A stretch of 64,000 bases of DNA from an uncultured Candidatus Melainabacteria bacterium (GCA_934693235.1 CAKUUY010000007.1:1-64000); one strand, 5' to 3'; counted from the first letter of the stretch, positions 9,059 through 17,451 are shown. Notes: generated by a model from the letters alone, not told the origin. Program-made: numbers and translations.

Positions 9059-9388
9059 ATGGGATTACTTACCTCACAAATCAGATTAATGTATCTTCAA
9101 CAACAAAGGTTGGATTTGGAATATAAAATCCAGTTGATAACCCAGACAAAAATGGGGTTGTCTCAGTCTGTAAGTGATTTGATGCAGGTTGGAAATGATT
9201 ATGACCCTGAATCACCTACAACAAAGATGCTTCAACAGCGACAGGCAAAACTGAAAGTTCTTGAACAAAAGTTGGATATGCAAATGCAAGAATATCAAAA
9301 TAGGTTGAAAATGATTGATGCAGAGTATGATTCTTGTCAGGGCATGATGGACAAAAATATTCAAAGCTCATTTAAATATTCATCATAA
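9059..9388 (+). CDS. Short paralogue of the 6515 protein, coiled coil
   Basis: 109 residues, almost entirely helical with heptad patterning. The N-terminus MGLLTSQIRLMYLQQQ followed by LEYKIQLITQTKMGL matches the N-terminus of the 6515 product. The C-terminal part (LEQKLDMQMQEYQNRLKMI, then MMDKNIQSSFK) matches its tail (EMESVKKVIDKNIESTYK). It thus looks like the minimal form of the same family. The layout could suit a rod, needle or hook-cap-like assembly subunit, but this is conjecture. A perfect 17-bp terminator follows. Confidence 0.65.
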   Translation: MGLLTSQIRLMYLQQQRLDLEYKIQLITQTKMGLSQSVSDLMQVGNDYDPESPTTKMLQQRQAKLKVLEQKLDMQMQEYQNRLKMIDAEYDSCQGMMDKNIQSSFKYSS

Positions 9389-9390
9389 AT

Positions 9391-9428
9391 ACTAAAAAAG
9401 TAGAACCCCGAGGTTCTACTTTTTTAGT
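9391..9428. terminator. Strong bidirectional terminator
   Basis: Perfect 17-bp stem: ACTAAAAAAGTAGAACC (9391-9407) and its complement (9412-9428) around a 4-nt loop CCGA. Confidence 0.92.
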
Positions 9429-9433
9429 AAAGG

Positions 9434-9462
9434 TTGAAAATTGACAGAATATCTGTTAAAAT
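9434..9462 (+). promoter_or_regulatory. Promoter of pilin module A
   Basis: TTGAAA (9434-9439), 17-bp spacer, TAAAAT (9457-9462). The same hexamers and spacing occur at 29577 and 51151, each time just before a poly-G start ORF. Confidence 0.7.
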
Positions 9463-9492
9463 TGATATGTTACAGATGTATAGGAGAATTTT

Positions 9493-10397
9493 ATGAAAAA
9501 TTTCGATTTAAGAAGAGTTGTCGGGGGGGGGGCAATCACGAACGCGAATTAGGAACTCCTTTAGCCGAAATTGACGTTCATGTTGCTCATTTGAGTGATT
9601 TATCTTCTCTCCAAGGGAGAGAGTTAGAGAGAGGGTTTAATTCAAATACAAGTATTGGTAAAAAGAACCAAAACAACTTAAGCGAAACGAACTTATTCAC
9701 TCATTTACCTATTCACTTATTCACTTCAAAAAAAGCCGCATTCACATTGGCAGAGGATGCTACGTACGTAGCCCACTGGAAAGACTCACGCAAAGTAGCA
9801 TTCACCCTTGCCGAGGTTCTTATCACCCTAGGCATCATTGGAGTTGTTGCCGCGTTGACTTTGCCGGTGTTGATTAACAATTATAAAAAAATAGAAACCT
9901 CTTCAAGACTTAAGAAATTTTATTCAGCAATGTCTCAGGCAGTTCTTCAATCAAAAGATGATAATGGAGGTATTGAAACCTGGGGAATTGAAAAACCTGC
10001 AGAAGGAAATATTTCTTTTGATTTAAATTCGTTTTTTGTTCAGTATTTGTCTTCTTATATAAAGTACACAAGTACGAAATATGAATATGGAAATTTTTAC
10101 GTATATTTATCGGATGGTTCATATTTTAGACTTAGTAAGGGAAATTGTGTTGATATCTCCTATGATGTAAATGGTTACAAACTTCCGAATGAATATGGTA
10201 AAGATATTTTTAGATTTTTATTATGTGGTGAAAATACTTATGGTTGGTGTGATGGAAAGCATTGGTGTTCTTATTACTACAACAATAACAACAGAGTGCA
10301 AAGATTAGAAAGATGTAAACAACGTGGTATGTTTTGTAGTGGTTTGTTAGAATATGATAATTGGGAGTTTAAATCAGACTATCCATATAGGTTGTAA
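9493..10397 (+). CDS. Type IV prepilin-like protein A, out of frame at a G10 tract
   Basis: The ATG at 9493 has AGGAG 6 nt upstream and opens MKNFDLRRVVGGGAI, but this frame stops at 9550-9552. The pilin frame is +2 relative to it and is open from before the G tract to 10397; one extra G, or two fewer, joins them to give about 301 residues. The joined product would have a ~110-residue leader with two AFTLAE copies; the second (KVAFTLAEVLITLGIIGVVAA) is a good prepilin peptidase site and N-terminal methylation helix. The mature part is Cys- and Tyr-rich, with SYDVNGYKLPNEYGKDIF, also present in pilin B (DVNGYKKGPN.WGHDLF). No DGR-like C-terminus here. Alternative start: TTG at 9441 in the pilin frame. 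Phase variation is inferred, not shown. Confidence 0.7.
9521..9802 (+). repeat. 282-bp duplicated pilin leader, copy A
   Basis: By eye 8 mismatches in 282 bp against 51236-51517. It starts at the TC before the G tract, contains dispersed-repeat pieces (near CTCTCCAAGGGAGAGAG; CACTCATTTACCTATTCAC; GCTACGTACGTAGC), and ends at the second AFTLAE copy. Confidence 0.92.
9523..9532 (+). repeat. Homopolymeric G10 tract, locus A
   Basis: Ten consecutive G in an otherwise AT-rich region, 10 codons after an ATG. Such tracts are prone to slipped-strand length changes and switch frames. Confidence 0.9.
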
Positions 10398-10400
10398 GTA

Positions 10401-11102
10401 TTATGTACAGACTTTTTTATATTCGCAGGAATCACACATTTTTTGATGCTCAATTTCTTCTGGCAGTTGAGCGTTTTCAATATTTGAGCAAATTTCAATA
10501 ATTGCTTTTTCGTATTCTTGTTTTTTTTCTTGCGAAAAATCAATGATGCAGTTTTGATTTTTTTTCAGGTCAATATATACAAATTTTAGTTTGTCTTGTG
10601 GGGTTATAAATGACGCACCAGAAAGACACAGAAGATAAACAATAGTTTGATAGTCATATTTTGGATTTTGGGGAATAGAACCGGTTTTATAATCTAGAAT
10701 GTAATAAGTTGTTACTTGATCTTTTAAGAACTCTTTTGAGTTATTGGTCGGTATTGCAATACCGACGTTTCTCTGTTTTACTATTGCATCAAGCCTACCG
10801 CCAATCCAAAAATCACCTATTTTGCAAGAAAGATTATATTCTGAATTTACGTATTCCAAGTTAAAGAACTCGTTATTTTTTAAGTTGTTCCAAGCTTCTT
10901 TTTCTGCTTCATTTAGTGTTGGTTCCAGCTTTGAGATATCATCTCCTCTAAGGTAATAATTTGCAAGGGCGTGGACTTTTTTCCCTTTTTCAAAAAAACT
11001 ACTTTTTTGAGGAATGGATATTTTGTCCATGTACTTAAATTTGTATTTAAGTGGACAACTTTTGAATGTTTTTAGCATGTTTGGAGAATAGTTTGTTGGC
11101 AT
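10401..11102 (-). CDS. PD-(D/E)XK nuclease with Cys cluster, RecB/Cas4-like
   Basis: 233 residues. It begins with YSPNMLKTFKSCPLKYKFKY, the usual RecB-family opening, then FEKGKKVHALANYYL, then the catalytic stretch YYILDYKTGSIPQ (the D and K of the D-x-K pair), then QTIVYLLCL (motif QxxxY). The ends hold Cys residues (one near the N-terminus and CDSCEYKKVC at the C-terminus) that would bind a 4Fe-4S cluster, as in AddB and Cas4. It lies 87 bp downstream of the large helicase on the same strand, and no cas genes are near, so I take it as the nuclease partner of that helicase in double-strand-break repair. AAAGGA sets the start. Confidence 0.82.
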   Translation of the reverse strand: MPTNYSPNMLKTFKSCPLKYKFKYMDKISIPQKSSFFEKGKKVHALANYYLRGDDISKLEPTLNEAEKEAWNNLKNNEFFNLEYVNSEYNLSCKIGDFWIGGRLDAIVKQRNVGIAIPTNNSKEFLKDQVTTYYILDYKTGSIPQNPKYDYQTIVYLLCLSGASFITPQDKLKFVYIDLKKNQNCIIDFSQEKKQEYEKAIIEICSNIENAQLPEEIEHQKMCDSCEYKKVCT

Positions 11103-11136
11103 TAGCGTTTCCTTTTGGAATTGTTGGTATGTTTGT

Positions 11137-11185
11137 ACCCCTCACCCGTCATTTATGACACCCTCGCCACAACGGGGAGAGGGGT
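11137..11185. repeat. Dispersed palindromic repeat (CCCTCACCC / GGGGAGAGGGG)
   Basis: ACCCCTCACCCGT (from 11137) faces ACGGGGAGAGGGGT (to 11185) in the gap between the helicase and nuclease genes. Related elements occur near 35007-35085 and 49369-49440 and inside the pilin leaders. Confidence 0.6.
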
Positions 11186-11189
11186 GGTG

Positions 11190-14100
11190 TTATAGTAATT
11201 CTGAAAAAATTAAACTTGGTTCTTGATCGATGATTTTTTCAAAGGATTTTGTTTTTCTGCTTGCAGAAAAATATAGGTGTTTTTTTGCTCTGGTAATTGC
11301 AACATATAATAGTCGCAAGTTTTCAGATACTAATTCTTGTTTCATATCAAATTCTGATTTTGGTTTGTATTGTGGATTTAATCGTTTTAAGTTTTCTGTA
11401 AAATCAGCATTTTTCAACTTAATTTGGTTAAAATCAAGAGTCAAAGCTTTTTCTGTCATTTCCGGAATAAATACGTAATCAAATTCGTCTCCTTTTGACT
11501 TGTGAAGAGTCATTACCTGAACTTTTCCGGCTACAATTTCTTTGTTGCTTTCATCTTCTTCTGAGAAAAATTTAAAACCGCTCAATGATGGCTTTTTAGC
11601 TAATTCCCCGAGCCTTTCTATCAAAACTGGAAATGTTTTGTAGTTCATACTCAATCTTTTTATCAAGGTAGAAATTAAGTATACATTGGATTTTTCGATT
11701 TCTGATGAAAAATAATGCAGTCCGATTTTTATCGCAAGTTCCTCCGGAGCAAGATGAGGAAATGAGTTCCAGTAGTTCAAATCCCAATAGAATTGAGCAA
11801 GGTGAATATTTTCAATATTGTCACAATTTATTTGAATAAACGGGGTTTCATATTTCCTGATTTCAAGTCCTAAACGTTGTTTGTAAAACCCCATTTCTGC
11901 AAGAATTTCATAATTGTCTGCAATAATGTTATTATCAAACGGTTTTAAAATCATTTGCAAAACTGCAAAAATAGCCCTAAAAATAGCTTTTTGTTCAAGA
12001 CTTTCGCTTCTCGTAATACTTTTTAGTCCACTATTATTTACAAAATTAATCCATTGTGCAACTTGGAAGTTGCTTCTTAAAAGTATGCCAATCGTGCATT
12101 TTGGGTCTTTTTTTAAGGCTTGTTTAATTTCTTTTAGGATAAAATTTCTTTCTTCAAGTGGTTTTTCAAAAATATTAGAATGCAAAGCATTTTCGGAAAC
12201 AGGATTTCTCCCTTCAACCGGCTGCATAAATATTTCAAAGAAGGCGTTTTTAGTTTCAGGTTGATTTTCAGCCCATTTAACCAAGTTGTTTGCCAAAGTC
12301 CAAACATCTTTTGTACATCGTTGTGAACAATTCATGCTTACATTGTTGCTTTCTTTGATAAATTTTCTAAAGCCCTCAACATCAGCATTTGAAAAAGTTG
12401 TTGTGATAGCCTGATTTATATCTCCACAGCGGATTAGGTTACCATATTTTGCACTCAATAAATTGATTAATCTTTGTTGAATAGAAGATGAATCCTGTGC
12501 CTCGTCTTCTATTATGTATTGGCAAATATTTTGATAATATTTACGTATATCTTCGTTGTTTTCCAAAAGTTGTACAGAAGAAATCAACATGTCGTCGTAA
12601 TCTATTAAGTTGTTTTCTTTTAAAATTGTTTGATATTCTTCAAAAAAAGTTTTGAATTTTTCAATTTTTTTGTCTGAAATCTTGGTGTTTTCAAAACTTC
12701 CGCCACCGATTTTAAAAACAGAAACACCTCTATCAAAATCATCTGTTTCAGTTTTCTTTAATTTAAATTTTGTTGCAAGTTCTCTAACAATTCTGGAACG
12801 CTGTGTATCATCGCAAATTTCAAAATCAGATGACAACCCAAGTCTTTCATAATTTCCGTTTTCTTTTAGAATTCTGAGAGCAAGTCCATGAATTGTACTG
12901 ATATTTGGAAGCTGAGAAGAGTTTTGACGAATGTTTTTAATTCTGTCACGAAAATTTCTTGCTGCTGATTCCATGTAGGTCATTACAAAAATATTTTCAG
13001 GGTTAATTCCTATATCCAAAAGTTTTACAATCAATGCAAGTAAAATAGTTGTTTTTCCTGCACCCGGAACTGCTGAAATTGCCATTTTCCCCTGTTTATA
13101 TTTCAATACTGGCTTTTGATCTTCTCTTGGCGTAATTGCAAATGGTTTGGTCTCACTTTGTTTTTCTTCGGCGTCGCTATAAATATTTATGTATTCTTCT
13201 ATTCCACCAAAATTTTCAATGCCGTTGCCGTCAAAAAGACTTGAATATGTGTAAATGTGTTCTGTCGCGCAAAGAGTTAATTTTCTCAAAATTCTGGCAG
13301 TTTTTTCTTTTGAAAGTTCTATATTATCATCAATCGTGAATTCATCTTTTGACCAGCCACGTTGGAATACCCATGCATTATAAAGAGGGCCTGTGTCGCT
13401 TTTAACCCATTCATCGTTTGAAATATCCAGCCATAATTGGTATTTCGTTTTGATTTGATTATCAATGATTTTTTGTGGTGTAGAAATTATAAGGTCATTT
13501 GCCGTAATTTCTAGAGTAGAATATGGGTTTTCTGCGATAATTGAATTTTCAATTTGCGTAATAATTTCTTCTTGCCTGTCTTTAAAATTGTCCCCAAAAA
13601 CATTTTCAAAATCTTGCAATTGTTTTACGAAAAAGTTGAATTTGTTTAGTTCTATAGGATTTACGCAATAGATTTCCGCTAACTCGTTAAATATGTCACA
13701 AACCTTTTCAGAAAGCTTTTCTTGACTTGGTGCTAATTTATTTAAAACGTCAAAAAATCTTTTATATTTATTCGTGTAATCTTCTATTGCAAATTCTTGC
13801 TCAATAAGTTCTCCGGTTGCTTCAAAATTTTCCAATATGTTTTTGCAATACTTAATTGGAATTCCTAAAAATTCTGACAAAACAACCCTCAAATCAAATT
13901 CTGACAATTCCATGTTGCAATTTAATTTTAAAATTGTAAGAACTGCTTTTACGAATCGGTTTTGAACGAGCTTTTCGCTCCCTGACAAAAACATCAGGTT
14001 GCAATGAATATTTTCTTTTAGCGAAAATTTGAGCATGTCATCAATTACAGGTGTTATAATTGAAATCTCTGCAGGTTGAACATTTTTTGCTAAAAGATTT

Positions 14101-15035
14101 GAGACTTGTTTTATCGTGTCGTCAATCATAGAGGCTCTTTTGGATGGAGAATGCAGAGAAAAATATTTTAATTTTTCTCGTTTGCTTTCAGTAATATTTG
14201 AAAATAAAATTTCGGCATCTTCAGATAACTTGTTTTCAGATATTAAATTTTGAGCTTTTTGTTTAAATAATTCTTCAAACTTCCAAACAGCTGTTTTATC
14301 AGCACTTAAATATCCTGCCCTGCTTGCTCCTTTCGTATCAAATGCGATAAATACATTTTTCAATTGCTGAGCAAGAAATGAGATAAAATCAAAACAAATT
14401 GGAGTAATTTCATCACCATCATCAACAATTAAATATTTAATATTTTTAAAATAATCTGAATTTTTGTAGATATAATTGAAAATTAAACCTTGTCTTAAGT
14501 AGTCAAAATCACGTAATGCCAAAGTTTTTGAAAGTAATTTTTTTAAAGTGATTTTAGCATCAGCTGCAAAACTTTCGCCCAAAACTCTTGATCGCCATTC
14601 AATTTCTTCGTCAGTTAAATTGTTTTGCACAATTAGGGAATATCGTCTAAAAATTTGATGAAGAAGTGATTTTTTTGAATTGTAGCCCTTGAATTTTACA
14701 TCTTTTAAAATATCTTTCAAAATAAATTGAGAAACTTCTAGCCCAGTCATGTTAGGTAAAATTTTTGGATTTTCATAGGGGTTAATGTTTTCTAAAAATG
14801 CCCAATTATCGTTAACTGTATTATAAACCAATGAAAAAAAAGAATTAACTTGTAATTTTTCGACATTTGTAATTGTCAGATTTTCTAAAGTTTTGTTTAT
14901 GAAGTTTTGTTTAAGGTTTGAATTTTGGACAAGAACTAAAATTTCGGAAGATTTTACTCCGGAATTTAACAAATCGGCATAAGCTTTTATCAGAAAATCC
15001 GTTTTATTAGTAGATAAATCGCCCGAAATTAACAT
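11190..15035 (-). CDS. Large UvrD/AddA-like helicase with a degenerate second helicase module
   Basis: 1281 residues. The second half is a complete superfamily 1A helicase: Walker A PGAGKTT with the Lys at residue 661, motif II YIIEDEAQDSS, motif III LIRCGDINQAI, motif V VMTLHKSKGDEFDYVF, motif VI LLYVAITRAKKHLYF. The first ~640 residues look like another helicase fold with its motifs worn away: the Walker A site reads GDLSTNKT and the motif II/III area reads LIVDDGDEITPICFDF. This layout recalls AddB (inactive helicase) fused to AddA (active helicase), with the separate PD-(D/E)XK nuclease downstream as cutting partner. Probable role: processing of double-strand breaks for recombination. AAAGGAG abuts the ATG. 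Confidence 0.8.
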   Translation of the reverse strand: MLISGDLSTNKTDFLIKAYADLLNSGVKSSEILVLVQNSNLKQNFINKTLENLTITNVEKLQVNSFFSLVYNTVNDNWAFLENINPYENPKILPNMTGLEVSQFILKDILKDVKFKGYNSKKSLLHQIFRRYSLIVQNNLTDEEIEWRSRVLGESFAADAKITLKKLLSKTLALRDFDYLRQGLIFNYIYKNSDYFKNIKYLIVDDGDEITPICFDFISFLAQQLKNVFIAFDTKGASRAGYLSADKTAVWKFEELFKQKAQNLISENKLSEDAEILFSNITESKREKLKYFSLHSPSKRASMIDDTIKQVSNLLAKNVQPAEISIITPVIDDMLKFSLKENIHCNLMFLSGSEKLVQNRFVKAVLTILKLNCNMELSEFDLRVVLSEFLGIPIKYCKNILENFEATGELIEQEFAIEDYTNKYKRFFDVLNKLAPSQEKLSEKVCDIFNELAEIYCVNPIELNKFNFFVKQLQDFENVFGDNFKDRQEEIITQIENSIIAENPYSTLEITANDLIISTPQKIIDNQIKTKYQLWLDISNDEWVKSDTGPLYNAWVFQRGWSKDEFTIDDNIELSKEKTARILRKLTLCATEHIYTYSSLFDGNGIENFGGIEEYINIYSDAEEKQSETKPFAITPREDQKPVLKYKQGKMAISAVPGAGKTTILLALIVKLLDIGINPENIFVMTYMESAARNFRDRIKNIRQNSSQLPNISTIHGLALRILKENGNYERLGLSSDFEICDDTQRSRIVRELATKFKLKKTETDDFDRGVSVFKIGGGSFENTKISDKKIEKFKTFFEEYQTILKENNLIDYDDMLISSVQLLENNEDIRKYYQNICQYIIEDEAQDSSSIQQRLINLLSAKYGNLIRCGDINQAITTTFSNADVEGFRKFIKESNNVSMNCSQRCTKDVWTLANNLVKWAENQPETKNAFFEIFMQPVEGRNPVSENALHSNIFEKPLEERNFILKEIKQALKKDPKCTIGILLRSNFQVAQWINFVNNSGLKSITRSESLEQKAIFRAIFAVLQMILKPFDNNIIADNYEILAEMGFYKQRLGLEIRKYETPFIQINCDNIENIHLAQFYWDLNYWNSFPHLAPEELAIKIGLHYFSSEIEKSNVYLISTLIKRLSMNYKTFPVLIERLGELAKKPSLSGFKFFSEEDESNKEIVAGKVQVMTLHKSKGDEFDYVFIPEMTEKALTLDFNQIKLKNADFTENLKRLNPQYKPKSEFDMKQELVSENLRLLYVAITRAKKHLYFSASRKTKSFEKIIDQEPSLIFSELL

Positions 15036-15183
15036 TCATACTCCTTTGATAACAATTGTAACATGAACAATAAAAAATAAAATTTGTCTTCATCCTAATG
15101 AACTATTGCATTTTTTTAGACTATAGACTATTATAATTACATAAACGGAGAGGTAGAACTAGATAATATTGGAGGTTTAAATT

Positions 15184-15390
15184 ATGCAAGAATTACAAGA
15201 AAAAATCGGACAATCAGCAGGTCAAATTTACAACTATTTGAACAACAACGGAGAATCAACTTTCTCTAAAATGAAAAAAGAATTAGATCTTAAAGGTAAT
15301 TTCGCTGATTTAGGTCTTGGCTGGTTAGCAAGAGAAGATAAAGTTGAAATTTCTAAAAAAGGAACTTCAGTAAGCGTAAGACTTAAATAG
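15184..15390 (+). CDS. Small winged-helix protein (DUF2582-like)
   Basis: 68 residues. The pattern GQIYNYLNNNGESTFSKMKKEL, GWLAREDKVEI, KGTSVSVRL is that of the winged-helix DUF2582 family of small proteins. A strong GGAGG ribosome site precedes the ATG and a long terminator follows, so it is a single-gene unit that may be highly expressed. DNA binding is plausible from the fold; the target is unknown. Confidence 0.75.
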   Translation: MQELQEKIGQSAGQIYNYLNNNGESTFSKMKKELDLKGNFADLGLGWLAREDKVEISKKGTSVSVRLK

Positions 15391-15411
15391 TTTTGTCTGA
15401 AAACTATAGTT

Positions 15412-15447
15412 AAAAAAGAGGTGAAAATTTAGTTTCACCTCTTTTTT
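15412..15447. terminator. Rho-independent terminator
   Basis: AAAAAAGAGGTGAAA (15412-15426) and TTTCACCTCTTTTTT (15433-15447), perfect 15-bp stem. It can serve both the 15184 gene and the convergent dCMP deaminase operon. Confidence 0.9.
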
Positions 15448-15480
15448 AATGTTTAAAAATATGTTAATTGAACCTTTGTT

Positions 15481-15924
15481 TTACTCTTCCAATTCTCGTC
15501 TGATGTCGTCGACTGTGACGTGGACAATTGGGGAGTTTTCGTCTTTGCGCAAAACAACATTTTTTATACCCGATTGAACGATAAATCTTTTACACAAAAT
15601 ACAAATAAAATTATGTCCCCAAATATACATTGTAGCGTCTTTGCAGCGATCTTGTCCTGCTTGAATTATCGCGTTTTGTTCTGCATGAATTGATCTGCAT
15701 GTTTCATAACGTGTTCCGGATTGAATGTTGTTTTTAATTCTATAACATTCTCCGCGTTCATAGCAAGATTCTACTTTTGATGGAGTTCCGTTGTAGCCGG
15801 TTGCTTTAATTTTTTTGTCTTCTCCCACTATAACAGCTCCTACTTGCGCTCTTAGGCAATTTGAACGGCTTGCACAAGTTTTAGCAAGGTCTAAAAAATA
15901 GTCTTCCCATGATTTTAATTCCAT
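15481..15924 (-). CDS. dCMP deaminase family protein
   Basis: 147 residues. Zinc-dependent deaminase of the deoxycytidylate (ComEB-like) type that makes dUMP from dCMP for thymidylate synthesis. Seen: CASRSNCLRAQVGAVIV, TGYNGTP, the HAEQNAI motif (zinc His and catalytic Glu) and a C-I-L-C pair for zinc; the Pro normally before the first of these Cys is Ile. Additional Cys residues (ESCYERGEC) fit the second zinc site known in this family. It is 21 bp downstream of purH, so one nucleotide-metabolism operon. Confidence 0.88.
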   Translation of the reverse strand: MELKSWEDYFLDLAKTCASRSNCLRAQVGAVIVGEDKKIKATGYNGTPSKVESCYERGECYRIKNNIQSGTRYETCRSIHAEQNAIIQAGQDRCKDATMYIWGHNFICILCKRFIVQSGIKNVVLRKDENSPIVHVTVDDIRRELEE

Positions 15925-15945
15925 TATAAAATTCCTTTCAAATGA

Positions 15946-17451
15946 TTATTGTTTATAGTTTCGAATTCCGGTTGTAATCATTGCAATTCCGTATTTGTCG
16001 CAAGTTTCAATAATTTTTTGATCTTTTACAGAGCCACCAGGTTGAATGATTAAACTAATTCTACCCTGGACTGCTGAATAGATACAGTCTTCAGCGTGAA
16101 TTGTTGAGTCTGATGCCAAAACAGCTTCTTTTGAATTGTCACAAGCATAATTTAGAGCTTGTTCAACGGCTACAATTGAGTTTGTTTGTCCTTGCGCAAT
16201 TGCTGCAGCTTTAAAATCTCTAGCGATTACGGCACAATTTGATTTAGCAAATTTAGCGACTTTCCAAGCGAAAATTGCATCTTCAATTTGTTCTTTTGTT
16301 GGTTTAACTTTTGTTACAACTTTGAATGTATCTTTGTCAAGTTCGCTTAAGTCGCTATCTTGAACAAGTGCTCCAAACGGTGTCATAATGACATCTTCTT
16401 CAATAAGTTTTCGATATTCGTGTAACGGAGTGTTTAGTTTTACTAACTTGATATCCGGATTGTCTTTGAATAATTCTAACGCTGTAGGTGTATAATCAGG
16501 TGCAACGATAACTTCTACTGCCATTGAGTTTAAGTGTTTTGCAACTTCTTCGTCGACAGGTTTTGAAAAGCCTACAGTTCCATAAAAAGAACTTATCGGA
16601 TCACAGTCGAAAGCTTTTGTGTAAGCATCATAAATTGAACGACCGAGTGCAACTCCACAAGGTTTTGTGTGACGAATTATTGAAACAGCGTTTACATCAA
16701 AAAATTCACTTACGATATTTGCGGCTTCTGTAACATTCAAAACATCGTTAAAAGATAATTCTTTACCGTCCAAAACTTCATAATTAGCTATTCTTTCTGT
16801 TTTGTAAATTGCACCTTTTTGGTGAGGGTTTTCTCCATATTTAAGATCTTTAAGCTTTTCAAAATTAAGGCTTTTGAAATGTTTTTCTCCTGTTTGTTCT
16901 GCGAGTATTGAAGAAACAAGTCTATCGTAGTTGGCAGTAAGGTTGAAAGCTTTAACTGCAAGTTTTAAACGCCCGAATTCGTTTGCGTTTAGTGCAACAT
17001 AGTAGTCAACTTTGTCAGTGATAACAGTTACATTTCTATAGTTTTTAGAAGCCGCTCTTAACAATGTAATTCCTACAATATCAATGTTTTTTGCAATGTC
17101 GTCAATGTTTGAATATTCTTCTTCTATTTTTTCAAACGGACAAACATTAACAACTACCATGTCAAAAGATTTAATGGCTAATTTTTCAAGTTCGTCAAGT
17201 TCCCTGACGTCAGAACTGTTTGCCAAAATTCCAGCTAAAATTGTTTCGCTAAGAGCTTCAAATTTGTTCATTAACAAACCTGCGGTGTTTGAAAATTCTG
17301 ATAAATTTATTACTTCAATTTCTGCACTATGTAAAAGTTCATATGTATCTCCGCCAGCAACTATTTCATAGTCAAATTTTTCTGTTAAATTTCTTGCAAA
17401 ATCAATTAACCCTACTTTGTCATATACGCTTATAAACGCCCTACGTTTCAT
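15946..17451 (-). CDS. purH: Bifunctional AICAR formyltransferase / IMP cyclohydrolase
   Basis: 501 residues. Catalyses the last two steps of IMP synthesis. The N-terminal MGS-like cyclohydrolase domain (about 1-130) includes VVVNVCPFEKIEEE. The transformylase domain has LKYGENPHQKGA, SIIRHTKPCGVALG (the K-H/N-PCG active-site segment, here with Arg before His) and a C-terminal IIQPGGSVKDQKII. The SDSTIHAEDCI segment differs from the common SDAFFPFxD form but is in the same place. AAGGGGAA sets the start. First gene of a two-gene operon with the deaminase. Confidence 0.95.
   Translation of the reverse strand: MKRRAFISVYDKVGLIDFARNLTEKFDYEIVAGGDTYELLHSAEIEVINLSEFSNTAGLLMNKFEALSETILAGILANSSDVRELDELEKLAIKSFDMVVVNVCPFEKIEEEYSNIDDIAKNIDIVGITLLRAASKNYRNVTVITDKVDYYVALNANEFGRLKLAVKAFNLTANYDRLVSSILAEQTGEKHFKSLNFEKLKDLKYGENPHQKGAIYKTERIANYEVLDGKELSFNDVLNVTEAANIVSEFFDVNAVSIIRHTKPCGVALGRSIYDAYTKAFDCDPISSFYGTVGFSKPVDEEVAKHLNSMAVEVIVAPDYTPTALELFKDNPDIKLVKLNTPLHEYRKLIEEDVIMTPFGALVQDSDLSELDKDTFKVVTKVKPTKEQIEDAIFAWKVAKFAKSNCAVIARDFKAAAIAQGQTNSIVAVEQALNYACDNSKEAVLASDSTIHAEDCIYSAVQGRISLIIQPGGSVKDQKIIETCDKYGIAMITTGIRNYKQ

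Noticed and set aside
9910..10397. DGR variable region in pilin A
   Set aside because: The C-terminus is Tyr/Asn-rich (YYYNNNNR) but AT-rich, without the NNC codon pattern or the lectin-like motifs of pilin C.
10401..11102. Cas4 and therefore a CRISPR locus
   Set aside because: The nuclease has the RecB/Cas4 fold, but no array of regular repeats and no other cas genes are present; the helicase neighbour explains it better.
11230..13671. ORFs opposite the large helicase
   Set aside because: Shadows of the helicase coding strand.
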